A stretch of DNA of 59,149 nucleotides from Candidatus Nitrosopumilus sp. (GCA_014384555.1 JACNFR010000047.1:1-59149), one strand, 5' to 3'. Numbered from the stretch's first letter, positions 35,154 through 44,454 are shown. Made by a program: numbers and translations. Notes: generated by a model not told the origin, from the letters alone.

Positions 35154-35972
35154 ATGAAATTTTTACTTGCATTATTACTAATTCCATTGTTAATTATTCC
35201 AGCATTTGCTGAATCACAAACTTTGAGAACAGACAAAGGAGCAATTGATGTTAATTTATCATATGATGATATAGAACCAAATGTTCAAACAAAAATAAAT
35301 ATTGATTTTTTAAATCCTGTGACACAAAAAACTCAAGAACATATTGACTATACTGTATCTGTAACAAAAGATGGTCAACAAGTGTTTGGACCAATCCCAC
35401 TTACTCATACTTCAGTAGGAACTGTAAAAATTCCAATTGAATTCAATCAAGGTGAAGGTGTGTATAAAATGGATTTTGAAATAGAAGGAATTTTGTTTCA
35501 ACCACTTCCAACTGAAACAGTATCATTTGATATTACAGTAGGTGATGCACATGCTCAAACAGTACCTAACAATGATGTTCCACCAACTGAAGAAAATGGT
35601 GGCTGCTTAATTGCAACAGCAGCATATGGTTCTGAAATGGCACCACAAATTCAACAATTACGAGAGCTTAGAGATAATACTGTTTTATCAACAAAGTCAG
35701 GAATTGCTTTTATGACAGGATTTAACCAATTTTATTATTCATTTTCTCCAGGTGTAGCTGATTTTGAAAGAGAAAATCCAGTTTTCAAAGAAATGATAAA
35801 AGTAGGATTAACTCCAATGTTATCATCATTATCATTACTAAATCATGTAGATATTGATTCAGAACAAGAAATGCTAGGATATGGTATCTCCATAATCCTG
35901 CTAAATATTGGAATGTATGTTGGAATTCCAGCTTTTGGAATTCTAAAGTTGTACCAATTTAGAAAAAACTAG
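35154..35972 (+). CDS. Exported CFI-box-type membrane-anchored protein
   Basis: 272 aa. Signal peptide to about residue 19 (IIPAFAES), an Ig-like domain (30-130), then the motif GGCLIATAAYGSEMAPQIQQ followed by LRELRDN. This occurs near the C-terminus of many archaeal surface proteins (the CFI-box pattern), and a hydrophobic C-terminal helix (about 245-265) follows. The conserved Cys may be a lipid or sorting attachment site, though that is not established. Box A at about 35125-35132 is 26 bases before the ATG. Confidence 0.8.
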   Translation: MKFLLALLLIPLLIIPAFAESQTLRTDKGAIDVNLSYDDIEPNVQTKINIDFLNPVTQKTQEHIDYTVSVTKDGQQVFGPIPLTHTSVGTVKIPIEFNQGEGVYKMDFEIEGILFQPLPTETVSFDITVGDAHAQTVPNNDVPPTEENGGCLIATAAYGSEMAPQIQQLRELRDNTVLSTKSGIAFMTGFNQFYYSFSPGVADFERENPVFKEMIKVGLTPMLSSLSLLNHVDIDSEQEMLGYGISIILLNIGMYVGIPAFGILKLYQFRKN

Positions 35973-36029
35973 TTCTAATTCTGAAAATTCCAGTGAAGTT
36001 TTTATGTATCCATCCAAGTAATTTGTCTA

Positions 36030-36926
36030 ATGAAGACTAAAGCAATTAGCTCTTTCTTCGTACTATTTGCTATCGCAGCAGGTATTGTCGCTATGACACC
36101 AGCTGCTTTTGCAGATCATTCAGAAGTCACAATCGAACCAGCCGCAGGTTCTGGTGCACCAGGTTGTGAAGACACAGCAGAAGGATGTTACATTCCAAGT
36201 ACTGCAACAGTAGATGTTGGTGGTGTTGTAATCATGACAAATACTGATAGTGCAGCACACACATACACATCAGGAACACCAGATGGTGGGCCAGATGGCG
36301 TATTTGATACAAGTCTACTAATGGTAGATGGCTCATACGAATGGACTCCAACAACTGTAGGTGAATATCCTTACTTCTGTATGGTACATCCTTGGATGCA
36401 AGGTTTGATTATAGTACAAGAAGTAGAAGCTGCTGAAGATGATCACGGAGATGATCACGGAGATGATCACGGAGATGATCACATGGATACTGACGGTCAT
36501 TTGATCACAGAATCATCTGCAACAGGTATGATGTCTGACGGAACACAAGTTTCAGTTTGGACTTCTGAACCAATGGCAGGTGAGATGATGGAAATTCATG
36601 TAGAATTTGAAGATTCTGAACATGTTAACCATGACATTACTGTTACACAAAATGGTGAAACAGTATTAGATGACATGGGAGCACATCATCACGAAGGATC
36701 AGGTATGCACACAACAGCACCACTAAGTTCTTCTGATCCAGTAGACATCACAATTACCTTCCAAGGTTATGGTGTCGATGATCCTAAAACAGGACCAATT
36801 GGTGAAGAAGTCGTATTTTCAAACGTTGTCCCAGAATTTGGTACAATTGCAATGATGATACTAGCTGTCGCAATTATAAGCATCGTAGCAGTAACTGCAA
36901 AATCTAGAGTCGTTCCAAGATTTTAG
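36030..36926 (+). CDS. Plastocyanin-like blue copper protein with His-rich linker and PEFG sorting tail
   Basis: 298 aa. Signal peptide ends AAFADHS. The cupredoxin domain (about 30-132) has type 1 copper ligands His77, Cys117, His120 and Met123 (CMVHPWM). A linker of DDHG repeats (about 137-150) may bind more copper. A second beta domain follows, and the C-terminus is VVPEFGTIAMMILAVAI plus basic residues, a PEFG-type archaeosortase signal. Ammonia oxidisers use such cupredoxins in place of cytochromes for electron transfer. It sits next to copper genes. Confidence 0.93.
   Translation: MKTKAISSFFVLFAIAAGIVAMTPAAFADHSEVTIEPAAGSGAPGCEDTAEGCYIPSTATVDVGGVVIMTNTDSAAHTYTSGTPDGGPDGVFDTSLLMVDGSYEWTPTTVGEYPYFCMVHPWMQGLIIVQEVEAAEDDHGDDHGDDHGDDHMDTDGHLITESSATGMMSDGTQVSVWTSEPMAGEMMEIHVEFEDSEHVNHDITVTQNGETVLDDMGAHHHEGSGMHTTAPLSSSDPVDITITFQGYGVDDPKTGPIGEEVVFSNVVPEFGTIAMMILAVAIISIVAVTAKSRVVPRF
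36438..36482. repeat. 12-bp tandem repeat coding for DDHG
   Basis: GATGATCACGGA is repeated three times exactly, then a partial copy, inside the cupredoxin gene. Unit gain or loss would keep the frame and change the number of His residues. Confidence 0.9.
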
Positions 36927-36940
36927 GAATACCTCTTTTT

Positions 36941-37570
36941 CTATTTTCTTTTTATTAGTGAAACAATTGCCAAGATGATAGCTGCTGCTGCAATTGATAA
37001 TCCAAGTATTGCAAAGTCATAAGCTTGACCACCATCATATGAAACATCAGTTTCGCCTGACTTTAGTTTAGAAACATCTTGTTGTAAAGATGAAATTGCA
37101 TTCTTTAGCGCAGCAACATCGGCTGTCCCTTCACTACTAGAAGGTGGAAAATCTAAGACTGCTGTAGGTTCTACATCTTCAACTGGAATTTTAATATCAA
37201 TTGGAGTACCACGAATTTCTCCTTTGAGTTCTATCAAATAGGTTCCTGTTTTAGTAGGGATTATTGGTGAAAAATAATATCCAGGTTTTGGATCAGAATT
37301 TACATCAATTTTTTTAGATGCTCCTCCAAACATTACAGTTGCATCAACATCTTTGAAAACACTAGTAATTCCAGTAAATGTGCCTTCTTTTTCTCCACGT
37401 TCAATGAATTTGAGAACAATATCATTTCGTATACCTACAACAGGTGGTTCAATTCCCCATCCGGCCTCAATTTCATATTGTTCAACATGGACGGTGGTAT
37501 GTGCAAAAGATGGTGCAATCATTCCAACTGAAAATAATAAACCGATAATGGCAAAAAGTGCTATCTTCAT
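36941..37570 (-). CDS. Exported membrane-anchored protein beside the copper genes
   Basis: 209 aa from ATG 37570 (MKIALFAIIGLLFSVGM); upstream ATGs would only lengthen the signal peptide. Cleavage after PSFA leaves HTTVHVEQYEIEAGWG, with an N-terminal His as in many copper-site proteins. Ig-like domain, a conserved-looking SDPKPGYYFSPIIPTKTGTY, coiled stretch (ALKNAISSLQQDVSKLKSGE) and C-terminal membrane helix with KRK follow. It is divergent from the CopC-CopD fusion with about 100 bases between. A copper role is inferred from neighbours only. Confidence 0.75.
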   Translation of the reverse strand: MKIALFAIIGLLFSVGMIAPSFAHTTVHVEQYEIEAGWGIEPPVVGIRNDIVLKFIERGEKEGTFTGITSVFKDVDATVMFGGASKKIDVNSDPKPGYYFSPIIPTKTGTYLIELKGEIRGTPIDIKIPVEDVEPTAVLDFPPSSSEGTADVAALKNAISSLQQDVSKLKSGETDVSYDGGQAYDFAILGLSIAAAAIILAIVSLIKRK

Positions 37571-37672
37571 TGTTATCATTTCATTATAAGACATTATTAT
37601 CTTTACGTGGATTGGTACAAAGACCGAATACATGAAAACTGTTTAAATTGTCAATAGTGACCTGAAGATTAA

Positions 37673-40453
37673 ATGCAAAAGTTTCTAATTGTTTTGTTGG
37701 TTTTATCATTTATTTCAATTCCATTTGCAGCAGCCCATCCATTTACAGAAGAAACTATCCCAAGCTTAACAACTAACACACCTGCCGGAACTACAGAAGT
37801 AATCGTATTTTTTTCAGAACCAGTTGACATAAACTTTAGTGAACTTAGAGTACTTGACAATAATGGAAATCAGATAGATAACAAAGATACCAATTACTAT
37901 GATGGGGAATTATCCCTAATTGTTACGACACCACCTTTAGAAGAGGGGGTTTATACTGCAACAACCAAAGTCCTATCCAAAGTTGATGGACATCTTGTTC
38001 CAGGTGCATTCTTGTTTGCAGTTGGTGATGCCATTGTTCCTCCATCCATGCTAGGAGTGGAAAGATCATCAGAACTCATATTTTTACCTGAGGCAGGTGC
38101 AAGATTTCCAGGAATTGTGGGCCAAACAATTGTTTTAGGAGTTGTGATTGCATCTCTATTCATTTGGGGAACACAAAACAAACATTCTATCAAAGAAGAG
38201 TTGGAAAAAATTGAAAGTATTCATCATGGAAAATTTATGTCGCTTACTGGAATTGGTCTTGGTCTAGTTTTTGTTTCAGATATTTTGATGATTGCAGTAC
38301 AGACCATACGATTAGAAACATCTCCATTAAATGCAATTCAAACTGATTTTGGAAACGTATGGCTAATCAGAATGATAATCACGATAATTTTACTAGGAAT
38401 TTGGTTTGGCTTAGATAGAAAAAAAAGTCTATCAAAAAAGAATCAAATTCCATTACTTGTAATGTCACTTACATTAATTGCTACTTCAAGTCTTATTGGA
38501 CATGGAGCAGCTAGTGGAGAAACACCTGCACTGCTACTAGATTACATTCACAACTTGGTTGCTGCAGTATGGATAGGTGGAATATTCTATTTTGTATTCA
38601 CTTTATTGCCAACATTTTCACAACTCAAAGAGTCAAACAGAGAAAAAATGAGTTTGGTTCTCATTCCGAGATTCTCAATTGCATTTATCATTGCAGTAGG
38701 GATTGTAATCATTACAGGACCAACACTAATGTGGTTCCTAGAAAGCGATGTAGTATTAATCACTGAATCAGTGTACGGTCAATTAATCATTCTAAAAATT
38801 ACAATTGCAGCAATCATGGTAGGATTGGGCGGGTTTTTCCAGTTTAAAGTACAAAAAAATGCTGAAAAGAATTTCTCATCAGGAAAAATTTCAGTTCATA
38901 AAAAATTAAAAAAATCACTCAAAGTTGATGCAGTGTTAGGAATTATCCTTCTTGGAGTTGTTGCATTACTAACTAATGGAACACTCCCTGCAGGTGAAAT
39001 TCAAAAAGTGGATGCTCAAGAAATTGTTTATGGCTTTAAGACCATAGAATTTACTGAAAATACAAAATTTGACATTGATATCTCACCATTTTCTAGCGGC
39101 ACAAATACAATTCTAGTAAAAGTAAGTGACTTTGATGGTAAACCATTAACTGATTCAAATCAACTAAAAGTCAAAGTTTCAAATCCATCAAAGAGTATTT
39201 CTCCAATTGAAATTCCTATGGAAGTTGTAAAACAAAGTGAGAATAGAGCAACTGAATTCCAAGGAGAACTAACATTTGGATTTTCAGGAGAATGGCTAGT
39301 AGAAGTTGAAGCTCAAAGAACTGAGAATGTAAATGAATCAAAATTATTGAATTTGCTTGTAAAACCAAGACTAGCAGACATTCAAACTCAAATTATTGAA
39401 TATGAATTACCAGAAGATGCAAAACCTCTTTTCCCGCTATATGATGGAAATAATTCAATTTGGATCAGTGATGTATCAGCCCCTAGATTGTGGCAATTTT
39501 CACTTGATACTCAAGAATTTTCTTCATATTCATTTGACGGATTAACTACAACATTTCTAACACAAGACAATGAAGGAAATATTTGGTTTACAGATACTCC
39601 GGCAAATCAAATTGGGTTCATTGATCCTGTAACAAAACAAATTACAACAAAGACAATTCCGAAATTAGATCCAGTAATTTCAAAGAATACACCACTATTC
39701 ATCAAAGCAGATTTTGATGGAAATATTTGGATTACAATTGTAAACAAAGACAGAATTGTAAAATATTTTCCAGATAATGATGAATTTGAAGAAATTGTAT
39801 TATCAGGAAAAGAAAATCTACCATTTGCTTTAGCACTTGATGCAGATGGAAAAATTTGGTTTACAACAACTGGTGCAGGTAACATAGGATACATTGATCC
39901 AAAAGACAATAAGGTAACTCAGTTTTCAAATGAACCGCCTTTACAAGGACCTGAGGCTTTGCTCTTTGATGATGATGGGAATCTATGGATTGCAGAACAC
40001 ACAGGTTTGGCCATTACCAAATTTAACCCAGTTTTAGAGACATTTGATAGAATTTCTGTGCCTAATGATGAAGCATTACCATTTGGAATGACATTTGATA
40101 GATATGGAAACATTTGGTTTGCACAACATACCATAGATGACATAGGAGCATATGATCCTGACAATAATGATTTGATTGAAGTTCCTGTTCCATCAGAAAC
40201 AACATTTATTCAGTTTATGACAACAGATGGAAATGAAAATGTATGGTTTGTTGAGCAGCAATCAAACAAAATTGGAACAATAAAGATGACTGAGATTCCT
40301 GTTATTACATCACAAATAGAATCAAAGAATATTGAAATTAAATATACAGAACTTGTATCACCATTAATTGCTTTAGGAATTATTGCAACATCATTATTTT
40401 ATGTTAAGAGCATACAAGATAAAAGAAGATTAAATTCTTTGATTAATTCTTAG
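37673..40453 (+). CDS. CopC-CopD-beta-propeller fusion (copper handling)
   Basis: 926 aa. Signal peptide ends FAAAHPF, leaving His at the mature N-terminus as in CopC. The CopC domain (about 22-118) includes KVLSKVDGHLVPGAFLFAVG. CopD-type multi-span membrane region (about 150-445) has LIGHGAASGETPALLLDYIH and NLVAAVWIGGIFYF. An Ig-like segment comes next, then a streptogramin-lyase/NHL-like propeller (about 590-900) with repeated NIWFTDT, KIWFTTT, NLWIAEH, NIWFAQH and NVWFVEQ blades. A final membrane helix follows. Probably imports or senses copper; the propeller's ligand is unknown. Confidence 0.9.
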   Translation: MQKFLIVLLVLSFISIPFAAAHPFTEETIPSLTTNTPAGTTEVIVFFSEPVDINFSELRVLDNNGNQIDNKDTNYYDGELSLIVTTPPLEEGVYTATTKVLSKVDGHLVPGAFLFAVGDAIVPPSMLGVERSSELIFLPEAGARFPGIVGQTIVLGVVIASLFIWGTQNKHSIKEELEKIESIHHGKFMSLTGIGLGLVFVSDILMIAVQTIRLETSPLNAIQTDFGNVWLIRMIITIILLGIWFGLDRKKSLSKKNQIPLLVMSLTLIATSSLIGHGAASGETPALLLDYIHNLVAAVWIGGIFYFVFTLLPTFSQLKESNREKMSLVLIPRFSIAFIIAVGIVIITGPTLMWFLESDVVLITESVYGQLIILKITIAAIMVGLGGFFQFKVQKNAEKNFSSGKISVHKKLKKSLKVDAVLGIILLGVVALLTNGTLPAGEIQKVDAQEIVYGFKTIEFTENTKFDIDISPFSSGTNTILVKVSDFDGKPLTDSNQLKVKVSNPSKSISPIEIPMEVVKQSENRATEFQGELTFGFSGEWLVEVEAQRTENVNESKLLNLLVKPRLADIQTQIIEYELPEDAKPLFPLYDGNNSIWISDVSAPRLWQFSLDTQEFSSYSFDGLTTTFLTQDNEGNIWFTDTPANQIGFIDPVTKQITTKTIPKLDPVISKNTPLFIKADFDGNIWITIVNKDRIVKYFPDNDEFEEIVLSGKENLPFALALDADGKIWFTTTGAGNIGYIDPKDNKVTQFSNEPPLQGPEALLFDDDGNLWIAEHTGLAITKFNPVLETFDRISVPNDEALPFGMTFDRYGNIWFAQHTIDDIGAYDPDNNDLIEVPVPSETTFIQFMTTDGNENVWFVEQQSNKIGTIKMTEIPVITSQIESKNIEIKYTELVSPLIALGIIATSLFYVKSIQDKRRLNSLINS

Positions 40454-41261
40454 AAAGTAAACCGCTAGCTTTTATTCCCATTGTTCCTGCAAGTAGACCA
40501 ATTGAAATCAAAACAATTGTTCCAGCAGGAGTAATATCAAAGACATAGGAAACGAAAATTCCTGCAACTACAGAAAATATTGAAAAACTAACTGAGATTA
40601 TTGCAGTCTGTTTGAATCCTCTTCCATACATTATTGCTGAAACATTTGGAATTACAAATAATGCAGAAATTAGTAAAACACCAACTAGTTGTATTGATGT
40701 AACAACAGTAATTCCAGCCATAAACACTATGAGATAATTTATCTTCTCTACTGGAATTCCACTAACTTTAGCTTGCTCTTCATTAAAAGTAGAATAGATT
40801 AGCTGTCTAAACAATAACGCAATTACAATCAAAATTCCTACAGTTAAGAACAAAACAAGAATAGTATCATCAACACTGACTAGCAATATACTTCCAAACA
40901 GAAAACTAAAGATATCAAGCGTAAATCCTCCAGACAGGCCTATAATTACAAGTCCAATTGCTATTCCCGAGGATAAAAGTACGGCTACGGATGCGTCTCC
41001 AGATATGTTGAATCGGTCTTTAATTTTTGTAATAACTAATGCACTAACAATTGAAACAGCATAAGCTGTCCACAGAGGATAAACTCCTGCAAGCAAGCCA
41101 ACTGCAACACCACCAAAAGACGCATGTGCAATTGCATCTCCAAATAATGAATATCTTCTTAGAACAAGAAATAATCCAACAACAGAACAAAGAATTGCAA
41201 TAGCAATACCAGAAATTAATGCTCTATGCATAAAACCATAGGTTAGGATTTCAAAAGACAT
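40443..41261 (-). CDS. Metal ABC transporter permease (ZnuB family)
   Basis: 272-aa polytopic permease of the zinc/manganese/iron ABC-3 family, about eight membrane helices. Family stretches: SVVGLFLVLRRYSLFGDAIA, HASFGGVAVG and TFNEEQAKVSGIPVEKINYL. It follows the ATPase gene by 2 bases, and its 3' end overlaps the convergent CopC-CopD gene by 11 bases. The metal is not set by sequence; zinc, manganese or nickel are possible. Confidence 0.93.
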   Translation of the reverse strand: MSFEILTYGFMHRALISGIAIAILCSVVGLFLVLRRYSLFGDAIAHASFGGVAVGLLAGVYPLWTAYAVSIVSALVITKIKDRFNISGDASVAVLLSSGIAIGLVIIGLSGGFTLDIFSFLFGSILLVSVDDTILVLFLTVGILIVIALLFRQLIYSTFNEEQAKVSGIPVEKINYLIVFMAGITVVTSIQLVGVLLISALFVIPNVSAIMYGRGFKQTAIISVSFSIFSVVAGIFVSYVFDITPAGTIVLISIGLLAGTMGIKASGLLSKN

Positions 41262-41263
41262 GA

Positions 41264-41983
41264 TTAATGATGGTGCATATGTTCCTGCATTGAAGCTTCA
41301 GAATATTGTTTAACAAGATCATCATTAGAAAAGAAATCTTCAGATTCTCCATGGAAGAATAGCGTACGATTTAGACAAGCTACATGATTTGCTAACTGAT
41401 TAACAGCATCAAGATCATGAGATGACCAAATAATTGTGATATTTTGTTTAGAATTTAATTCTCGCAATATGCTATAAAATAACTCAATACTTTGTTGATC
41501 AATTCCCGTGACAGGTTCATCTAGAATCATTAATTTTGGTTTGTGAACCAAAGCTTTTGCAATAAAGACTCTTTGTTGTTGACCGCCAGATAATTCACCA
41601 ATTCTTCTATCACCCAACTCATGAATCCATAACTGCTGTAAAATCTCATCAATTCTATCTGCATCAGATTTATTTTGCAGACCCATCCTAACGACATCTT
41701 TTACTGTAACAGGAAAATTTTTTTCAAAAATTGGTTTTTGTGGAACATATCCAATTTGTTTTAGATAATTTTTTGATTTACGAATATCTTTACCAAAAAA
41801 ATTGATTGTTCCTTCATAGTCAGTATGCAGACCCAACATTGCAGCAAACAATGTAGATTTTCCTGCACCGTTAGGACCAATGATTCCTAGAAAATCACCT
41901 TCATTGACTTCAAAACTAACGTTGTCTAATGCTTTAACATCAGGATATTTTACAGTAAGATTTTTGATTTCTACTACTTTCAA
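41264..41983 (-). CDS. Metal ABC transporter ATP-binding protein (ZnuC family)
   Basis: 239-aa ATPase with Walker A GPNGAGKST, signature LSGGQQQR, Walker B LMILDEP and the switch His (SSHD). The C-terminus ends in HMHHH, a metal-binding tail. It is first of the ATPase-permease pair and is divergent from the NikR-like regulator 143 bases away. The substrate-binding protein is encoded separately at 43198. Confidence 0.93.
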   Translation of the reverse strand: MKVVEIKNLTVKYPDVKALDNVSFEVNEGDFLGIIGPNGAGKSTLFAAMLGLHTDYEGTINFFGKDIRKSKNYLKQIGYVPQKPIFEKNFPVTVKDVVRMGLQNKSDADRIDEILQQLWIHELGDRRIGELSGGQQQRVFIAKALVHKPKLMILDEPVTGIDQQSIELFYSILRELNSKQNITIIWSSHDLDAVNQLANHVACLNRTLFFHGESEDFFSNDDLVKQYSEASMQEHMHHH

Positions 41984-42126
41984 AATAATTCTCCTGTGAT
42001 ATATTCAGAGTTATCCATCAAAGTTTGTGTGTTCATGCTCAAAAAATACATGAATTATTAATAAATTTATAAAATTATAATAATTTTAGCTACTAAACTT
42101 ATAAGATAATTAATAACATCAGCAGT

Positions 42127-42510
42127 ATGCCAATTGTTTCAATTTCATTAAACGATGAAATTCTCTCTGAATTAGACAAATTACGATCAAGTATGGGTTT
42201 CTCAGGTAGGTCTGAGGCCATTAGAGCAGGAATTAGAGCATTTGTTACAGAAGAAAAACAAAAGTCAGATTTGTCTGGTAATATTCATGCAATTCTCTTG
42301 GTAGTACACAATGATGAGTTTGATCATGTTGTGTCTGGCATAACTCATAATTTTGAAGATTTGATTATAACTCATCTTCACAGCAAAATTGAGAAAGAAA
42401 AGTGTATGGAGCTTTTTGTAATTGACGGGGATGCAGAGAAAGTTTCAATCATGACAAAAGATTTTCAGACAAACAAAAACATGGATACTGTTAAACTAGT
42501 AGCCATATAA
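42127..42510 (+). CDS. NikR-like metal-responsive ribbon-helix-helix regulator
   Basis: 127 aa. The N-terminal RHH domain (MPIVSISLNDEILSELDKLR, then GFSGRSEAIRAGIRAF) is followed by an ACT-like metal domain with THLHSK (His-x-His) and CMELFVIDGD. These parallel the Ni-binding HxH and Cys of NikR, with two extra residues between. It lies between znuC and the znuA-like unit, so it is likely their regulator. Whether it answers to nickel or another metal is open. Confidence 0.88.
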   Translation: MPIVSISLNDEILSELDKLRSSMGFSGRSEAIRAGIRAFVTEEKQKSDLSGNIHAILLVVHNDEFDHVVSGITHNFEDLIITHLHSKIEKEKCMELFVIDGDAEKVSIMTKDFQTNKNMDTVKLVAI

Positions 42511-42586
42511 AATCAATCTCAAACATATCTGCCTATTATATTCTGAAATGGACAAGGCATCATAAGTCATAAAAAAAGTATACAAT

Positions 42587-42808
42587 TTATTTTTTCTCAA
42601 GCCATGCCTTTTGCTTGTGATCTGTAATCCACTGTTCTGCCATAAGAAGTAATTTATCAACATCAACATTTTTTGATTTTAGAGATATTGCAAAATTGTT
42701 GTTATGAGTAGATGAAGAATCATTTATTTCGATTCTAAGATCATTTGTAGTTTTTTCATCTTTATCGGATTTTTTTATTTTCAAATTATCACCTTTATTA
42801 CAATCCAT
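42587..42808 (-). CDS. Small hypothetical protein, last gene of the znuA unit
   Basis: 73 aa from ATG 42808 (MDCNKGDNLKIKKSDKDEKT), overlapping the stop of the 55-aa gene; a longer frame would run further into that gene. Charged N-terminal half, then an amphipathic helix (VDVDKLLLMAEQWITDHKQK). No family recognised. Tight overlaps put it in one transcript with the metal-binding protein. Confidence 0.55.
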   Translation of the reverse strand: MDCNKGDNLKIKKSDKDEKTTNDLRIEINDSSSTHNNNFAISLKSKNVDVDKLLLMAEQWITDHKQKAWLEKK

Positions 42809-42965
42809 CCCAGATGTACTTAGTCTCTTTTGCCATCTTTTCAGAGATTGGCCTATTTCCATTTCGAAACAAATCAGTAGCCTCTTGTTTTGTTAAAATT
42901 CTCTTGTGTACCAATAAATGCAATAAAGCAATCATACGATTATTTTCTTCTCTAGGATAAGGCAT
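42798..42965 (-). CDS. 55-aa small protein in the znuA unit
   Basis: Starts MPYPREENNRMIALLHLLVH, with the ATG overlapping the upstream TAA (TAATG), a coupling arrangement. The sequence KRILTKQEATDLFRNGNRPI looks like a short helix-turn-helix-like segment. No family recognised. Its presence is supported by the overlapped starts and stops on both sides. Confidence 0.6.
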   Translation of the reverse strand: MPYPREENNRMIALLHLLVHKRILTKQEATDLFRNGNRPISEKMAKETKYIWDGL

Positions 42966-43207
42966 TATGCTACAGCCGTCCGTTTTGTAAGGGCTTTTTC
43001 TGGTTCAATGTGAAGCTCTTGTCCACTTTCACCTGATCTGAATGAAATTCTTGCACCTTTTTCAAAATGATATGTCTCAAGATGTTGATTATCAGTAAAA
43101 ACCAATAATTTAGCTTGAGGTTTGGTTGCAAGCCAAGTCAAATTATTATTTATTAATCCCAGAATTTTCCAATCTCCAGGTTTTGGAATGTGAGTTGTCA
43201 AGAACAC
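42965..43207 (-). CDS. 80-aa small protein in the znuA unit
   Basis: Beta-rich small protein (PGDWKILGLINNNLTWLATK, then LLVFTDNQHLETYHFEKGA) with His residues; no family recognised. It begins at GTG 43207, or TTG 43201 whose TTGA overlaps the stop of the binding-protein gene. Second gene of the four-gene unit. Confidence 0.6.
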   Translation of the reverse strand: MFLTTHIPKPGDWKILGLINNNLTWLATKPQAKLLVFTDNQHLETYHFEKGARISFRSGESGQELHIEPEKALTKRTAVA

Positions 43208-44454
43208 TCTAATGCAATCTTGAGGTTATCCATATTTGCTCTCATTTTATCAAAGTATGTTGTGTCTGAACTATCTTTGTCTGAAAGGGACTCTAATGGA
43301 CTAAACAATAGAATATCACCTCCTAATTCAGAGGCTAATCTTTCAGCTAGTTTTGCATTTCTATTTTCTTCTGTAAAGAAGTATTTGATGTCATTTTCTT
43401 CTGCAAAGTGAATTAGTTCTTCAATATCCTTGGCAGTTACAGGAGTTTCAGGACTGAACTCCTGTATTACTGCAAGGGTGTGAAGGTTGTATCTCTCTGC
43501 AAAATACGAAAATGCATTGTGGAATGGAACAAACGTGTCCTTTTTGCAGGAAGATAACTCCATTCTTATTTCTTGATCCAGTGTGTCTAGTTTATTGGCA
43601 TAAGAAATAGCATTATCATGGTAGATTTCTGCATGCTCAGGATCAGATTGTGCCAAGTGACTTGCAATAGTCATAACCTGAGATTTTGCCAAAATTGGAT
43701 CAAGCCAAATGTGTGGGTCATAAACATGATCCAACTCTAATTCTTCATCATGTGTATCTTCATATTCTTCATCATGAACGTCTTCACCAGAAACAAGATG
43801 GTGGATTTTTTCTATTCCTTCAGAACCTTCAATGTGTCCTTCTTTGATTTCATGTAATTGCATCTCAATATCTTCAAGAATGTTTGACCTATGTTCGTGT
43901 CCATCACCTTCATGTTCATTGAGTGTTTGTTCGATAGATTCGATTGTCTGTGATTCATTAATGTGACCATGTTCAAATTCTTCAATTGTGTGTGCGATTT
44001 CTTCTAAGAATTCTTCAGTATGCTCATCGTGTTCTTCATCTGTACTATGAGCACCATGATCATGTTCTTCCCCTTCTAAAAGGGCAATTCCTTCAGAAGA
44101 ATCAACTAGTACAAGATGTGAAAAGTCAGATACGGATTTGATTTCGTCAATAAATGGTTCAAAATCAGCACCATTGTAAACTAGCATATCTGCTTTAGTC
44201 AAATCAACAATAGTTTTTGGCCCTAACTCAAATGCGTGAGGATCACCATTTGGAGGGATTAGTGATCTAACCTCTACTGCATCTCCAGCAACATTTTGAG
44301 TGAATTGTTGTAATGGATAAAATGTTGTATAAACTACAAACTTGTCTTCAACTGGAGCAACTTCATTTTGTGACTCACCTAATGTCAAAAATACTGCAAT
44401 GATTACTGCTACAGCAATTCCTCCTCCAATTATTGCTATTTGTGAGCCTTTCAT
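43198..44454 (-). CDS. Metal ABC transporter substrate-binding protein (ZnuA-like) with long His/Glu-rich insert
   Basis: 418 aa from ATG 44454 (KGSQIAIIGGGIAVAVIIAV membrane anchor); the longer frame adds an unlikely leader. Cluster A-I metal-binding fold with ligands His73 (NGDPHAFE), His248 (YDPHIWLDP), a His in PFHNAFSYF and an acidic ligand near FTEENRN. The His-rich loop is about 115 residues (128-243), far longer than the usual few dozen. It holds two helical repeats ending in HEGDGHEH and SGEDVHDEE. Probably binds several metal ions outside the cell and hands them to ZnuBC. Confidence 0.9.
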   Translation of the reverse strand: MKGSQIAIIGGGIAVAVIIAVFLTLGESQNEVAPVEDKFVVYTTFYPLQQFTQNVAGDAVEVRSLIPPNGDPHAFELGPKTIVDLTKADMLVYNGADFEPFIDEIKSVSDFSHLVLVDSSEGIALLEGEEHDHGAHSTDEEHDEHTEEFLEEIAHTIEEFEHGHINESQTIESIEQTLNEHEGDGHEHRSNILEDIEMQLHEIKEGHIEGSEGIEKIHHLVSGEDVHDEEYEDTHDEELELDHVYDPHIWLDPILAKSQVMTIASHLAQSDPEHAEIYHDNAISYANKLDTLDQEIRMELSSCKKDTFVPFHNAFSYFAERYNLHTLAVIQEFSPETPVTAKDIEELIHFAEENDIKYFFTEENRNAKLAERLASELGGDILLFSPLESLSDKDSSDTTYFDKMRANMDNLKIALECS

